From NCBI RefSeq assembly GCF_003050935.1, contig NZ_QAOX01000002.1:124001-188000 (forward strand): a DNA stretch of 64,000 nt, written 5' to 3'. Shown piece after piece: positions 47,148 to 55,256 of the stretch (position 1 is its first letter; every line of letters starts with the position of its first letter). Below the pieces are notes generated by a model that saw only the letters and a program-made list of their open reading frames with translations, did no database searches and was not told the origin of the DNA. Source of the stretch: Luteibacter sp. OK325. GTDB taxonomy: Bacteria; Pseudomonadota; Gammaproteobacteria; Xanthomonadales; Rhodanobacteraceae. A program made the position numbers and the translations under genes.

Positions 47148-49399
47148 TCAGGCGCCGCGTGCGCGTGCGCGTGCTCGCGTCGCTCACGACGTTAGCAGCG
47201 TTGCTAGCCGTGCCTATGGCGCGGGTCCACGCGGAAGAGGCGACGCTGTCCTGCCGGGCGCGTCCCGTGCAACCGGAGAACCGGCCACGCATCGGCCTCG
47301 TGCTGGGCGGCGGCGGTGCCCGCGGCATCGCCCACATCGCGGTATTGCGCAAACTCGAACAACTGCACATTCCCGTGGACTGTGTCGCGGGAACGAGCAT
47401 GGGCGCGCTGGTGGGAGCGCTCTACGCCTCCGGAAAGTCGGTCGATGAGATCCAGAGCTTTGTCCTGGCGATCGACTGGGATCGCCTCTTCAACGATTCG
47501 CTCGACCGCCGTGAACGTTCGTATCGCCGGAAGACCGACGATGCCCTCGTGGTATCGGCGCCCGGCGTCGGCGTCAGCTCCAAGGGACTGGTGATCGCTG
47601 GAGGCCTGCTCGCCGGCGAACGCATCCTGCTGTTGTTCGAGAAGACCATCGAGTCGGTTGCAACGATCGAGCACTTCGATGACCTTCCGATTCCGTACCG
47701 CGCCGTCGCCGCGGACATCAATACGGGTGAGGCCGTGGTCATCGACCGCGGCGACCTCGCCCTGGCGATGAGGGCGAGCATGTCGATTCCGGGCGTCTTT
47801 CCCCCGGTCCGCATCGGTGACCATGTCGTTGTCGACGGCGGCGTAGCACGCAATGTGCCGGTGGATGTGGCGCGCGCCATGGGTGCCGACATCATCATCG
47901 CCGTGGATGTGGGCACGCCGCTGGCCACCGTGACGCCGCAGTCGAACGTGCTGGAGATCACCGGCCAGGTGACCGGCCTGCTCACGGTGCGCAATACGCG
48001 TGAGCAACTGGCCACGCTGACCTCTCGCGATGTGCTGGTCAGTCCACCGCTGGGCGACCGTGTTGCTACCGCATCCTTCGCCAAGGGACCGGAAGCGCTC
48101 GCCATTGGCAAAGAGGGTGCCGATGCGGCCACGGATGCCCTGAGCCGCCTGTCGATCGACGAGGCGGACTACGCGCAGAACGTCGCCACGCGCCATGGCA
48201 GGCAGACGCCGGCGCCCGTCGTGCAGTTCGTGCGTCTGGACAATCACAGCCGTTACCGCGACAGCATGATTCTGGCGCGTATCGATATCCCGGTAGGCAA
48301 GCCGTTCGACGCGGCGCGTGTCGAGGACCAGCTATACCGCGTCTATGGATTGACCACGCTTTCCCTGGTGACCTACGAGCTGGTCAAAGAAAACGGGCAG
48401 GACGGCGTGATCGTCCACGTCAACGAGAAGCTCCAGGGCCCGAATTACCTCGAAGCCGGCTTGAGCACCAGCGGCGATTTCAACGGACGCTTCGACCTCA
48501 GCATGCGCCTTGGCATCCTGCGGTCGCCGGTCAACGACAGTGGTGGCGAGGTTCGCGTCCTCGCCTCGCTCGGCGACGAGACGGGCCTGCTGACCGAGTA
48601 CTACCAGCCGCTGGGCGTGGCAGGCAAATACTTCTTCGCAGGGCGCGCCGACGTTCGCTCCTATCAGATCGATTCGTTCGACTCCCGCGGCGACCGGACC
48701 GCCGAATACAATGTGCGACAAGGTGGCGCCGGCTTTGGTTTCGGCCGTGAGTTCGGCAACTATGGCGCGGTGACCGTCGGTTACCGGCGCGATACCGGGA
48801 CCGTCAAGATCCAGATCGGCGACCCGGCCATTCCGAGGACGCACTTCGAGGGAGGCCAGGTGTACGTCGAAGGAACGCTCGATCGCCTGGATAGCTCGTA
48901 CTTCCCACGCGACGGTTATCTTGCGCGAACCCGATACACATGGTCGCGCGGCTCCCTGGGCGCCGATACGAAGTTCGACCAGCTCGACTTCGATGCCATC
49001 GATGCCTACCAGTTCGGCAAGCACTCGGTGCAAGTGGGGCTTCGCTACCACGTGACGACCAGCGGTGTGGCGCCGCTGCAGAGCATCTATCGGCTGGGCG
49101 GATTCTCCCGCCTCGTCGGATTCGAGTCGAACCAGCTTACCGGCCAGGACTACGGCGTGGCCCTGTTGGGATACTCGTATCGTATCGGTCGCGTGCTCAA
49201 CCAGGACGCGCTTGTGGGAACCACGCTCGAGTACGGCAACGCATGGGTCGATCGGTCACGGATGAGCTGGGGCAACTCCCTTCTGAACGGGAGCATCTAT
49301 GTCGGTCTGAATTCATGGATCGGACCGATCCTCCTGGGCGTCGGCGCACGGCAGGGTGGCGACTACAACATCTTCCTGGAGGTGGGGCATCGCTTCTAG
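47144..49399 (+). CDS. Patatin-like phospholipase, type Vd (PlpD-like) autotransporter
   Basis: 751 residues with a signal peptide ending near VHAEE (about 30). The patatin domain (about 50-260) has the oxyanion loop GGGGARG (56-61), Ser85 in GTSMG and Asp231 in VVDGG, a Ser-Asp catalytic dyad. A POTRA domain lies near 355-435, and the remaining C-terminal about 300 residues form alternating strands ending in IFLEVGHRF, a 16-stranded outer-membrane barrel of the Omp85/FhaC type. The lipase is secreted and anchored or released at the surface. Confidence 0.94.
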   Translation: MIRRRVRVRVLASLTTLAALLAVPMARVHAEEATLSCRARPVQPENRPRIGLVLGGGGARGIAHIAVLRKLEQLHIPVDCVAGTSMGALVGALYASGKSVDEIQSFVLAIDWDRLFNDSLDRRERSYRRKTDDALVVSAPGVGVSSKGLVIAGGLLAGERILLLFEKTIESVATIEHFDDLPIPYRAVAADINTGEAVVIDRGDLALAMRASMSIPGVFPPVRIGDHVVVDGGVARNVPVDVARAMGADIIIAVDVGTPLATVTPQSNVLEITGQVTGLLTVRNTREQLATLTSRDVLVSPPLGDRVATASFAKGPEALAIGKEGADAATDALSRLSIDEADYAQNVATRHGRQTPAPVVQFVRLDNHSRYRDSMILARIDIPVGKPFDAARVEDQLYRVYGLTTLSLVTYELVKENGQDGVIVHVNEKLQGPNYLEAGLSTSGDFNGRFDLSMRLGILRSPVNDSGGEVRVLASLGDETGLLTEYYQPLGVAGKYFFAGRADVRSYQIDSFDSRGDRTAEYNVRQGGAGFGFGREFGNYGAVTVGYRRDTGTVKIQIGDPAIPRTHFEGGQVYVEGTLDRLDSSYFPRDGYLARTRYTWSRGSLGADTKFDQLDFDAIDAYQFGKHSVQVGLRYHVTTSGVAPLQSIYRLGGFSRLVGFESNQLTGQDYGVALLGYSYRIGRVLNQDALVGTTLEYGNAWVDRSRMSWGNSLLNGSIYVGLNSWIGPILLGVGARQGGDYNIFLEVGHRF

Positions 49400-49812
49400 A
49401 ACAGGGTGGAAAGCATGCTCAAGGAGACGAAGAGTCCCGCCAACGAAAGCAGTGCCGCGATGATGAAGGAAGGCCTCCACGCGTAACGCATCGCGTGAAG
49501 ACCGAGCTGTCGCATGGCGCTCACATACTCGCCCAGGCCCATGAGTATCGACAGCGTGCCAGCGCCGCACAGGAACAAACCGACGTTCAATGGACTGAAT
49601 CGCTGTGCCAGCGGGTGAACATGCGCGGCGTTCGGAGCATTCTGGAAGCCGGTAAGGATCACGTAGAGCGAGAAACCGAAGCTGATCATCGAAATGCCCG
49701 TGCGCACCCAGTCCATCAGGACGCGCTCATCACCGGCACGGGTGTCCCTCAACGCGCGGTCATCAAGACCGGGGGTAACAGGGAGAGAGGGGCTCGGATC
49801 GTCGCTAGGCAC
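49396..49812 (-). CDS. DUF202 (YidH-like) inner-membrane protein
   Basis: 138 residues with three membrane segments (about 40-62, 75-97, 112-135). The DUF202 signature is DERVLMDWVRTGISMISFGF. Function of the family is unknown. It overlaps the 3' end of the patatin gene by 4 bp in a convergent arrangement. Confidence 0.88.
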   Translation of the reverse strand: MPSDDPSPSLPVTPGLDDRALRDTRAGDERVLMDWVRTGISMISFGFSLYVILTGFQNAPNAAHVHPLAQRFSPLNVGLFLCGAGTLSILMGLGEYVSAMRQLGLHAMRYAWRPSFIIAALLSLAGLFVSLSMLSTLF

Positions 49813-49903
49813 GATTCATTCCATCGTTCGGCACGCCGGAAACGTGATCAGTCATGCTCGCAAAATCGCCGGCGTCCACAAGCGAACTTGTGCGGATCTT
49901 TCC

Positions 49904-49921
49904 CTAGGTAAATGTACATAG
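49904..49921 (+). promoter_or_regulatory. Full dyad CTANGTA-N4-TACNTAG upstream of the histidine kinase gene
   Basis: CTAGGTAAATGTACATAG is the most symmetric copy of the recurring motif. It lies 83 bp before the ATG at 50004 of the kinase whose likely partner regulator is FixJ-like. Confidence 0.5.
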
Positions 49922-50003
49922 ACTTTTCGGATGGCCAAATGGCCAGCACCGAATGCGCGGAACTACTGGGGTGTGGGACTGGGGCGCAGATTAGACTTCC
50001 ACC

Positions 50004-50894
50004 ATGTCCACCCTGCGCAAGCGATCCATCCGGCCGGATAGGGAATGCCGCGAGCAGTCTCTGGAACGCGAACTGGTTCGGCTGCGCGGCCAGCTGGCTC
50101 ATCTGTCGAGGGTCCAGCTGCTGGGAAGTATTGCCGGGTCCATCGCCCATGAACTGAGCCAGCCTTTGACCGCGATCCTGAGCAATGCCCAGGCGGCGCT
50201 TCGCCTGCTCCCGGCATCACAGCGTGGCGGAGGCGAGATCCGTGACTGTCTCGTCGGTATCGTGCAGAGCGATAAACGGGCGAGCGGGGTGCTCGGACGA
50301 CTTCGCCTCATGCTTCGCGAAAACCAGGCGGCATTCGTTCCTCTCGCGATCAACGACGTGGTCAGGGAATCCGTGGCTATCCTCAGCTGCGTGGTTTCGC
50401 GCAAGGGTGTCACGCCAAGAATTTGCCTGGCATCCCATCTTCCCAAGGTTGAAGGCGATCGCGTGGCCCTTCAGCAGGTCATGCTCAACCTTATTCTCAA
50501 TGCGTGCGATGCGATGGCCGACCAGTGTGCTCCGCACGAGCTGACGATAAGCACGCACGCCACCGTCGATGGTGGCGTCGAAGTTCGGGTGATCGATGCA
50601 GGCGTGGGCATCCCCGAGGATGACCTCGAACGAATCTTCCAGCCTTATGTCACCAGTAAGCCGGACGGGACGGGCCTTGGCCTGTCCATCTGCCGATCCA
50701 TCGTTGCCTCCCATGCGGGCACCCTGTGGGCCGCCAACGGAACGCATGGCGCGACCTTCCATATGCGGCTGCCACCGCCATCGCTCCACACCGCGCTCAC
50801 GTCGATCGAGCCCCGAAGCGGTCGTACGCGCGCACCAGCTGCGCCACGGAGCGCACCTGCATCTTCGCCATCACGCGTCCACGATGAACCTTGA
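50004..50894 (+). CDS. Soluble sensor histidine kinase
   Basis: 296 residues, no membrane segment. HisKA with phospho-His49 in GSIAHELSQPLTAILSNAQ, HATPase with NLILNACDAMA, DAGVGIPEDDLERIFQPYVT and GTGLGLSICRS. The HELSQPL box is typical of FixL/TodS-like kinases partnered with FixJ-type regulators. No recognisable input domain precedes the kinase core, only a short coiled coil. The C-terminal extension rich in Ala/Pro/Ser (about 255-296) is encoded antisense to the regulator gene. Confidence 0.92.
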   Translation: MSTLRKRSIRPDRECREQSLERELVRLRGQLAHLSRVQLLGSIAGSIAHELSQPLTAILSNAQAALRLLPASQRGGGEIRDCLVGIVQSDKRASGVLGRLRLMLRENQAAFVPLAINDVVRESVAILSCVVSRKGVTPRICLASHLPKVEGDRVALQQVMLNLILNACDAMADQCAPHELTISTHATVDGGVEVRVIDAGVGIPEDDLERIFQPYVTSKPDGTGLGLSICRSIVASHAGTLWAANGTHGATFHMRLPPPSLHTALTSIEPRSGRTRAPAAPRSAPASSPSRVHDEP

Positions 50895-51417
50895 CGGTCT
50901 TGATCTGGATATTCATTTCACCGGCAATCTGCTTGTTCAGGCGACCCTCGACCACATGCTCGAGCACCTCCCTCTCGCGAGGTGAGAGACATTCGAGCGA
51001 TCGCCGGATCTGGTCACGGGCGGCTTTCTCGGCGCGCAAGCGGCGGTCCCGTTCCACGGCACTGCTAATGACCGGCAGCAGCGCTTCTTCGTCGATCGGT
51101 TTCTCGAGGAAGTGAAATGCGCCGTGCGTCATGGCATGGATGCCCACCGATACGGTTCCACACCCTGTCAGGAACACCACGGGCATCGTCACGCCGGCGG
51201 AGCGGAGTCGCTCATGCACCTCCGCACCACTCATGCCCGGCATACCCATGTCGAGGAGGACGCAGCCAGGCGTGGTATCGGGGATGCGTTCGAGGAAGTC
51301 CCGTCCCGTCGGGTAGGTGATTACGCTCCATCCAGCGGACCGGAGAAGGCGCGAGAGGCCATCGCGAACCTCGGGTTCGTCATCGACGATATGGACGGTG
51401 CCTTGTGCGACATGCAT
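50797..51417 (-). CDS. FixJ-family response regulator (receiver + LuxR-type HTH)
   Basis: 206 residues from the ATG at 51417. Receiver: VHIVDDEPEVRDGL, phospho-Asp56 in VLLDMGMPGMSG, Thr in FLTGCG, Lys in FLEKPID. LuxR/GerE helix-turn-helix: LSPREREVLEHVVEGRLNKQ then IAGEMNIQIKTVKVHRGRVM. It converges on the kinase gene with a 98-bp 3' overlap, an uncommon layout for a cognate pair. It is a candidate to bind the recurrent dyad motif (inference). Confidence 0.93.
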   Translation of the reverse strand: MHVAQGTVHIVDDEPEVRDGLSRLLRSAGWSVITYPTGRDFLERIPDTTPGCVLLDMGMPGMSGAEVHERLRSAGVTMPVVFLTGCGTVSVGIHAMTHGAFHFLEKPIDEEALLPVISSAVERDRRLRAEKAARDQIRRSLECLSPREREVLEHVVEGRLNKQIAGEMNIQIKTVKVHRGRVMAKMQVRSVAQLVRAYDRFGARST

Positions 51418-51581
51418 GGCAAAGCCTCTTTGTAGGGCCCAGTCTGCGCCGCTTCCATGCGAGTCGATACCGTAAATTAGCCGTAGGCAGGATGCACCCG
51501 GGTAGGACCAAGGTCCCATGGCACGGGCCAACGGACGAACGCACGCTCACTCCTTATCCATGCCGAGCGAAGGGGAGTGCC

Positions 51582-53114
51582 ATGTCCACACCCAACATCC
51601 TTATGATCATGGCCGACGACGTTGGCATCTGGAACCTCAGCGCCTACCACCGGGGCATGATGGGTGGAAACACCCCGAACATCGACCGGATCGCCAGGGA
51701 AGGGGCCCTGTTTACCGACTACTACGGCCAGCAGTCATGCACGGCGGGGCGGGCAGCGTTTATCACCGGCCAGACACCGTTTCGCACGGGCTTGTTGAAG
51801 GTGGGCATGCCGGCGGCCAAACAAGGCCTGCAGGACACGGACCCGACCATCGCCGAACTGCTCAAGCCACTCGGCTACGCCACGGCGCAGATCGGCAAGA
51901 ATCATCTCGGTGACCGTAACGAATACCTGCCCACGCTGCACGGCTTCGACGAGTTCTCCGGCATCCTCTATCACCTGAACGCCATGGAAGAACCGTACGA
52001 CAGCGAGTACCCGAAGGATCCGACGTTCCATGCCATGTTCGGGCCGCGCAACATCATCCACACCAAGGCGACGACGACCGACGACGCAACCGAAGATGCC
52101 CGGTGGGGACGCATGGGCTGCCAGACGATCGCCGATGGCGGCCCCTTGCCGCCCCACCCGGGCATGGATCCCGCCGCGAAGTTCAGCATGGAAGATATCG
52201 ACGCGGAACTGGTGAGGTTGTCGCTCGATTTCATCGACCGATCCGTCGCGGCAGACAAACCCTTCTTCCTCTGGCACAACTCCACGCGCTGCCATGTCTG
52301 GACGCACCTGGACAAACAATGGCAGGGAAAGAGCGGGTTTGGCCTGTTCGCCGACGCCATGATGGAGCTGGACTGGATCGTCGGGCAGCTGCTCGGCAAG
52401 CTCGACGCTCTTGGCATCGCGGAGAATACGATCGTACTGTTTACCAGCGACAACGGCGCCGAGATCTTCAGCTGGCCCGACGGCGGCAACCATCCGTTCC
52501 GCGGCGAGAAGGGCACGGTGTACGAAGGTGGATTCCGCGTGCCCATGCTCGCGAAGTGGCCCGGTGTGATCGCCCCGGGCACGATCGTCAACGAGATCAT
52601 GGCAGCTGAAGACTGGATGCCAACCCTGATGGCGGCGGTCGGCGTGCCCGATGTGAAGGAGAAGCTCCTTACCGGTTACCAGGCGGGTGCGAAGACATTC
52701 CGCAACCATCTCGACGGTTACAACTTCAAGCCGTTCTTCACGGGTGAAGCGAAGGAGGGCCCGCGAAACGAGTTCTTCTACTTCAGCGACAACGCCGACC
52801 TCATGGCCGTGAGATACCGCGCGTGGAAGGTGACCTTCAAGACTATCGAAGGCAACCTGTTCACGGGCAAGGAAGACTCGACGAACGTGCCCCTGGTGAC
52901 GAACCTGCGCGCGGACCCGTGGGAACGCTATCAGAGCGAAAGCATGCTGTACGGCAAGTGGTGGGGCGAGAAGCTCTGGTCGATGATGCCCGCGGTCGGC
53001 ATCGTCGGGAAGTTCCTCGCTACGTTCCAGGCGTTTCCGCCGAGCCAGGTTTCCGGCTCGTTGAGCGTGGAGAAGGCACTGGCCGCGTTGTCGGAAGGTG
53101 CCAAGAAGAATTGA
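51582..53114 (+). CDS. Sulfatase (arylsulfatase-like, FGly Cys motif)
   Basis: 510 residues from the ATG with AGGGGAG 4 nt upstream. Metal-binding Asp12-Asp13 in NILMIMADDVG and the formylglycine site Cys53 in QSCTAGRAAFITG, a C-x-A-x-R variant of C-x-P-x-R. Later FTSDNGAEIFSWPDGGN and GGFRVPMLAKWPG are typical of alkaline phosphatase-fold sulfatases. No signal peptide, so cytoplasmic. No formylglycine-generating enzyme is in the window. Substrate unknown. Confidence 0.93.
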   Translation: MSTPNILMIMADDVGIWNLSAYHRGMMGGNTPNIDRIAREGALFTDYYGQQSCTAGRAAFITGQTPFRTGLLKVGMPAAKQGLQDTDPTIAELLKPLGYATAQIGKNHLGDRNEYLPTLHGFDEFSGILYHLNAMEEPYDSEYPKDPTFHAMFGPRNIIHTKATTTDDATEDARWGRMGCQTIADGGPLPPHPGMDPAAKFSMEDIDAELVRLSLDFIDRSVAADKPFFLWHNSTRCHVWTHLDKQWQGKSGFGLFADAMMELDWIVGQLLGKLDALGIAENTIVLFTSDNGAEIFSWPDGGNHPFRGEKGTVYEGGFRVPMLAKWPGVIAPGTIVNEIMAAEDWMPTLMAAVGVPDVKEKLLTGYQAGAKTFRNHLDGYNFKPFFTGEAKEGPRNEFFYFSDNADLMAVRYRAWKVTFKTIEGNLFTGKEDSTNVPLVTNLRADPWERYQSESMLYGKWWGEKLWSMMPAVGIVGKFLATFQAFPPSQVSGSLSVEKALAALSEGAKKN

Positions 53115-53133
53115 AGCGATCGGGGCGCTGCCC

Positions 53134-53886
53134 TCAGAACATAAAGGCGTAAGCCACCTCGGGACCGTACATCTTGAGCTTCAGGTTGCGCCCCTGATCG
53201 TCGAACTTCGTCACCATGTACCGGTAGCCAAAGAGCCAGGCGCCGTGATGGGTTCGATAGCTGCCGAGGATCGACGCGTTGTAGTTCGTATCGGTGTCGC
53301 CAAAGCCGCCATCACCGCGCAGCGTGAGTGCCCATGCGGGGGTGAACCGGAAGGTGTAACGAGCGCCGATCATGAAGTCGGTAAGGTTCTTGCTGACATC
53401 GACCCGCCCGCGACGCCTTTCCGGATCGGTCGGATCGAAGCGGAACTTGAACGAGGCGTCGAAATAGCGAATGCCGGCGAACCCCTCGAAGCCCTCGAAG
53501 CGAACGTCGCCCGGGCTCCACAGGGCCGCCGCTTCGCCGATGCTGGTCTTCAGCGACGAGTGCGTCGAGAAGCGGTCGCGCGAGTGATGATCTTTCAGGG
53601 AAAGATAGAGGATATCGGCGAAGCCGCCGAAGTCGTCGCCCTGGGCCTCACCGCGGAGCTCCGCAGCGGCACTCACCTTGCTCAGGATGTCCGGAAAGCT
53701 GACCGTGTTGCTCTGCTCGATCGGACTGAGCCTGAGGTTGAGGTCGCTCCTGATCGAAGGAGCCCATAAGTAGGGCTCGATAACCCAGCTGAGCTTGCCC
53801 GCATCGTCCGCCATCGCCTTGAACGAGGGCAGGGCCGTGACGGCGAGGGATGCCATGGCGCACAGGATGCGTCGAGACCGTTTCAT
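53134..53886 (-). CDS. Outer-membrane beta-barrel protein
   Basis: 250 residues from the ATG at 53886 (GGAGGG upstream). Signal peptide to about AMADD (residue 26). The mature chain has alternating amphipathic strands with aromatic girdles (WVIEPYLWAPSIRSD, FAGIRYFDASFKFRF, GARYTFRFTPAWALTL) and ends in YAFMF, a C-terminal Phe typical for barrel assembly. Resembles hypothetical eight- to ten-stranded OMPs; ligand unknown. Divergent from a LysR gene with an inverted repeat between. Confidence 0.82.
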   Translation of the reverse strand: MKRSRRILCAMASLAVTALPSFKAMADDAGKLSWVIEPYLWAPSIRSDLNLRLSPIEQSNTVSFPDILSKVSAAAELRGEAQGDDFGGFADILYLSLKDHHSRDRFSTHSSLKTSIGEAAALWSPGDVRFEGFEGFAGIRYFDASFKFRFDPTDPERRRGRVDVSKNLTDFMIGARYTFRFTPAWALTLRGDGGFGDTDTNYNASILGSYRTHHGAWLFGYRYMVTKFDDQGRNLKLKMYGPEVAYAFMF

Positions 53887-53950
53887 GAATCGGACCCTCC
53901 GGGCCAAAGCGTGCCCATGCCAACTTAGCGCCGCGTCCCCGCGTTTCGAC

Positions 53951-53968
53951 ATGGGACCTTGATCCCAT
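53951..53968. promoter_or_regulatory. Inverted repeat in the OMP/LysR divergent region
   Basis: ATGGGA-N6-TCCCAT, perfect 6-bp arms, 65 bp from the barrel gene start and 82 bp from the LysR start. A second dyad GGTT-N8-AACC starts at 53998. Plausible LysR binding sites. Confidence 0.4.
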
Positions 53969-54049
53969 AGCAGCCAGAACGTGAGGGAATCCCGTGGGTT
54001 ATGATGGGAACCTCGTAACATCCTATCGATTCCCAGAAGGCGACAGACC

Positions 54050-54970
54050 GTGGACCGATTCCGGGCGATGGAGATCTTCCTGGCCGTGCTCGACGAGCAG
54101 GGCTTTGCCCCGGCAGCCAGGAAACTCAGGGTGTCGCCGCCGGTGGTCACCCGCGCGGTCACCGAGCTGGAAGAGGCCCTGGGCGTTCGCCTGCTCAACC
54201 GGTCCACCCGTGTGGTCCGGGTCACGGAGATAGGCGCGCGATACGCCACGGATTGCCGCCGCATCCTTGCCGATATCGCCGAGTCGGAGCGAGGTGCCAC
54301 CGGATTGCACGCGACGATACGAGGAACTCTCGTGGTCACCGCATCGACGTTGTTCGGCCGTATGCGGGTCATCCCCATCGTTACCGAATTCCTCAGGCGT
54401 TATCCCCAGATCGACGTTGAATGCCGGTTCCTGGATCGGGTGGTCAACATGATCGACGAAGGGGTCGACGTCGCCGTGCGTATCGGTCCATTGGAAGATT
54501 CGAACTATCACGCCGTGCCTGTCGGCCAGTTGCGTCGAGTGGTCTGTGCGTCGCCCGGCTATCTGGCGGCCCACGGTGCGCCCACGACGGTCGCCGAACT
54601 GGCCGACCACGTCATCATCATGGCGACCGGCATGACGCCTTCGTACGAGTGGCGGTTCTCCAGCGATGGCAAGAAAGCTGTGGTCCGGGTTCACCCGCGC
54701 CTGACGGTCTCCACCAACGATGCGGCGATCGACGCTGCGCTGGATGGGTTCGGGGTGACGCGAGTGGCTTCCTACATGGTGGCCGAGCACATCGCTTCCG
54801 GCCGGCTGGTCGAGGTTCTTCGGGACCAGGAAACCTCGCTGTTGCCGATCCACGTGATTTATCACGAAGGGCGCAACGCGGCGCAGAAGATCCGCGCCTT
54901 TGTCGACTTCGCCAGTCATGCCCTGCGAGAAGATCCTTCGATTGTTTCACTTGGTGGAAGGATGGATTAG
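54050..54970 (+). CDS. LysR-family transcriptional regulator
   Basis: 306 residues from a GTG start. N-terminal helix-turn-helix [20 protein letters not shown] and [20 protein letters not shown], then the effector-binding domain ([19 protein letters not shown] to about 290). It could regulate the divergent outer-membrane protein gene or the downstream GST remnant/oxidoreductase genes. Confidence 0.93.
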   Translation: MDRFRAMEIFLAVLDEQGFAPAARKLRVSPPVVTRAVTELEEALGVRLLNRSTRVVRVTEIGARYATDCRRILADIAESERGATGLHATIRGTLVVTASTLFGRMRVIPIVTEFLRRYPQIDVECRFLDRVVNMIDEGVDVAVRIGPLEDSNYHAVPVGQLRRVVCASPGYLAAHGAPTTVAELADHVIIMATGMTPSYEWRFSSDGKKAVVRVHPRLTVSTNDAAIDAALDGFGVTRVASYMVAEHIASGRLVEVLRDQETSLLPIHVIYHEGRNAAQKIRAFVDFASHALREDPSIVSLGGRMD

Positions 54971-55049
54971 CGGCGCTGGCTATTCCGCTTCGAGAGCTGA
55001 AACCCATACTGGACAGGGTCCTCTCCGTATAAGCATTCCAGGCCAGCGC

Positions 55050-55247
55050 ATGAAACTCTACTACCACAACCTCTCCGGGCACTCGCACCGCGTGCGCCTC
55101 TTCCTGTCCCTGCTGGGCGTCGATTACGAGCCGGTTCTGAATGTCGACCTGGCCGGCTATCCGAACGTGCTGCTGTGGTTGCACCGCATGGAAGCGCAGC
55201 CGGGCTTCCTTGCTTTCGATAAGACCCCGGTCGGTCTGGCCGCGTGA
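55050..55247 (+). pseudogene. Glutathione S-transferase collapsed by internal deletion
   Basis: Only 65 residues remain, yet both ends of a GST are recognisable: the N-terminal [20 protein letters not shown] (first strand-helix) and a C-terminal [20 protein letters not shown] then DKTPVGLAA. About 130-140 middle residues are missing, with the frame kept. The junction falls at [10 protein letters not shown]; full-length relatives carry a VDL-type segment both after the first strand pair and before YPNV, so recombination between short similar sequences is likely. It precedes the PNPOx-reductase gene by 9 nt, a usual GST partner gene. Confidence 0.8.
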
Positions 55248-55256
55248 TCCGTTGTC

